Source of the DNA: a virus
Length of the DNA: 27,044 nt
Strand: one strand, 5' to 3'
Virus record (IMG/VR): IMGVR_UViG_3300047560_000975
Location: 1 to 27,044 of that record
The notes under the pieces are model-generated. The model made no database searches and had not been told where the DNA came from. It saw only the letters and a program-made list of their open reading frames with translations. Position numbers and translations under genes: made by a program. Positions within the stretch are counted from its first letter, which is position 1, and each line of letters opens with the position of its first letter. Shown piece after piece: positions 26,701-27,044 of the stretch.

Positions 26701-27044
26701 ATGAGTAACCTTTTTAAGAAGGCTGCGATCTTTACTGACATTCACTTTGGATTAAAGAGTAACAGCCAATTACATAACGACGACTGTTTAAACTTTGTTA
26801 AATGGGCAACTGCCAAAGCAAAAGAGGAAGGGTGCGAAACGTGCCTTTTCCTCGGAGACTGGCACAACAACCGAGCTAGCATTAACATTCTTACGCTAGG
26901 ATACAGTCTTAAAGCATTGGAACACCTAAATGCAAACTTTGATCGAGTATATTTCATTCCTGGTAATCACGATTTGTATTATCGTGACAAGCGTGATGTT
27001 CAGTCAGTTGAATGGGCGAAACACCTTCCCAACGTCCAAATTTG
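26701..27044 (+). CDS. gp47: Recombination endonuclease subunit gp47-like (SbcD/Mre11 type), partial at right edge
   Basis: The first 114 residues are present; the rest lies beyond the window. The metallophosphoesterase motifs of the SbcD/Mre11/gp47 family appear in order and with normal spacing: DIH at 13-15, GDWH at 52-55, and GNHD at 88-91. These side chains bind the two metal ions of the nuclease active site. In T4, gp47 pairs with the ATPase gp46 to resect DNA ends for recombination-dependent replication and host DNA turnover; gp46 would be expected to the right. The start ATG is 43 bp after the gp55 stop. There is no convincing Shine-Dalgarno sequence in that gap, which instead holds a weak promoter-like element. 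No earlier in-frame start is better supported. Confidence 0.93.
   Translation, partial: MSNLFKKAAIFTDIHFGLKSNSQLHNDDCLNFVKWATAKAKEEGCETCLFLGDWHNNRASINILTLGYSLKALEHLNANFDRVYFIPGNHDLYYRDKRDVQSVEWAKHLPNVQI

Noticed and set aside
26742-26957. A minus-strand open frame at the right edge
   Set aside because: It is antisense to the gp47-like gene, whose three metal-binding motifs confirm the plus-strand reading.
1-27044. tRNA genes, CRISPR arrays, integrases, insertion sequences
   Set aside because: The strand is almost fully coding for structural genes; no cloverleaf, regularly spaced repeat array or transposase/integrase motif was seen in the gaps.

Overview
The window is part of the genome of a contractile-tailed, T4-like bacteriophage (a myovirus). 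It carries a baseplate cluster on the minus strand that reads, in transcription order: gp48-like tube cap, gp53-like wedge, a gp27-like hub, a gp5-like spike/hub, gp25, gp6, a giant 4229-residue virion protein, a small fibre-like protein, and a further structural protein cut by the left edge. On the plus strand at the right end lie a gp55-like late sigma factor and the start of a gp47-like recombination nuclease. The gene content, and the phrasing of the giant and left-edge proteins, recall the marine and freshwater T4-like phages (cyanophage and Pelagibacter-phage type) more than enteric T4. No gene in the window identifies the host. Peptidoglycan-cleaving domains on the spike only say that the host has a bacterial wall.

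Layout. From 25623 down to 1 the minus strand is almost solidly coding. Most gene joints are 2 to 24 bp or overlap by 1 bp, and most genes have a Shine-Dalgarno sequence inside or beside the end of the gene before. The exceptions are the 46-bp gap before gp6 and the 125-bp gap before gp48, and each of these carries a T4-type late promoter octamer (TATAAATA, or CATAAATA with one change) on the minus strand. The 125-bp gap at 25624-25748 also carries a sigma70-type promoter facing the other way, so it is a divergent junction between late structural genes and the regulatory/replication genes. The circuit closes on itself: gp55, made from the rightward promoter, is the factor expected to direct RNA polymerase to the late octamers that drive the leftward baseplate operon.

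How the genes work together. gp48 caps the tail tube on the baseplate hub. The 956-residue gp27-like protein and the 1082-residue gp5-like protein form the hub and the cell-puncturing spike. gp53, gp25 and gp6 form the inner wedges that hold the sheath-initiating ring. The giant protein sits where T4 keeps gp7 and gp8, and probably forms outer baseplate or fibre-attachment structure. The 331-residue protein and the left-edge protein are probably fibre or peripheral components.

Most notable points: a spike protein with three separate wall-hydrolase-like domains (two lytic-transglycosylase/lysozyme-like and one M15 peptidase-like), all placed after the beta-helix; a giant tail protein carrying an integrin-type seven-bladed FG-GAP propeller; late promoters with identical spacing to their start codons, and two further weaker octamers placed so that the transcript would begin at the start codon; a late sigma factor with a long internal insertion and no recognisable T4-type clamp-binding tail; and a 57-bp tandem repeat in the hub gene. 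No tRNA, CRISPR array, insertion sequence or integrase was seen.
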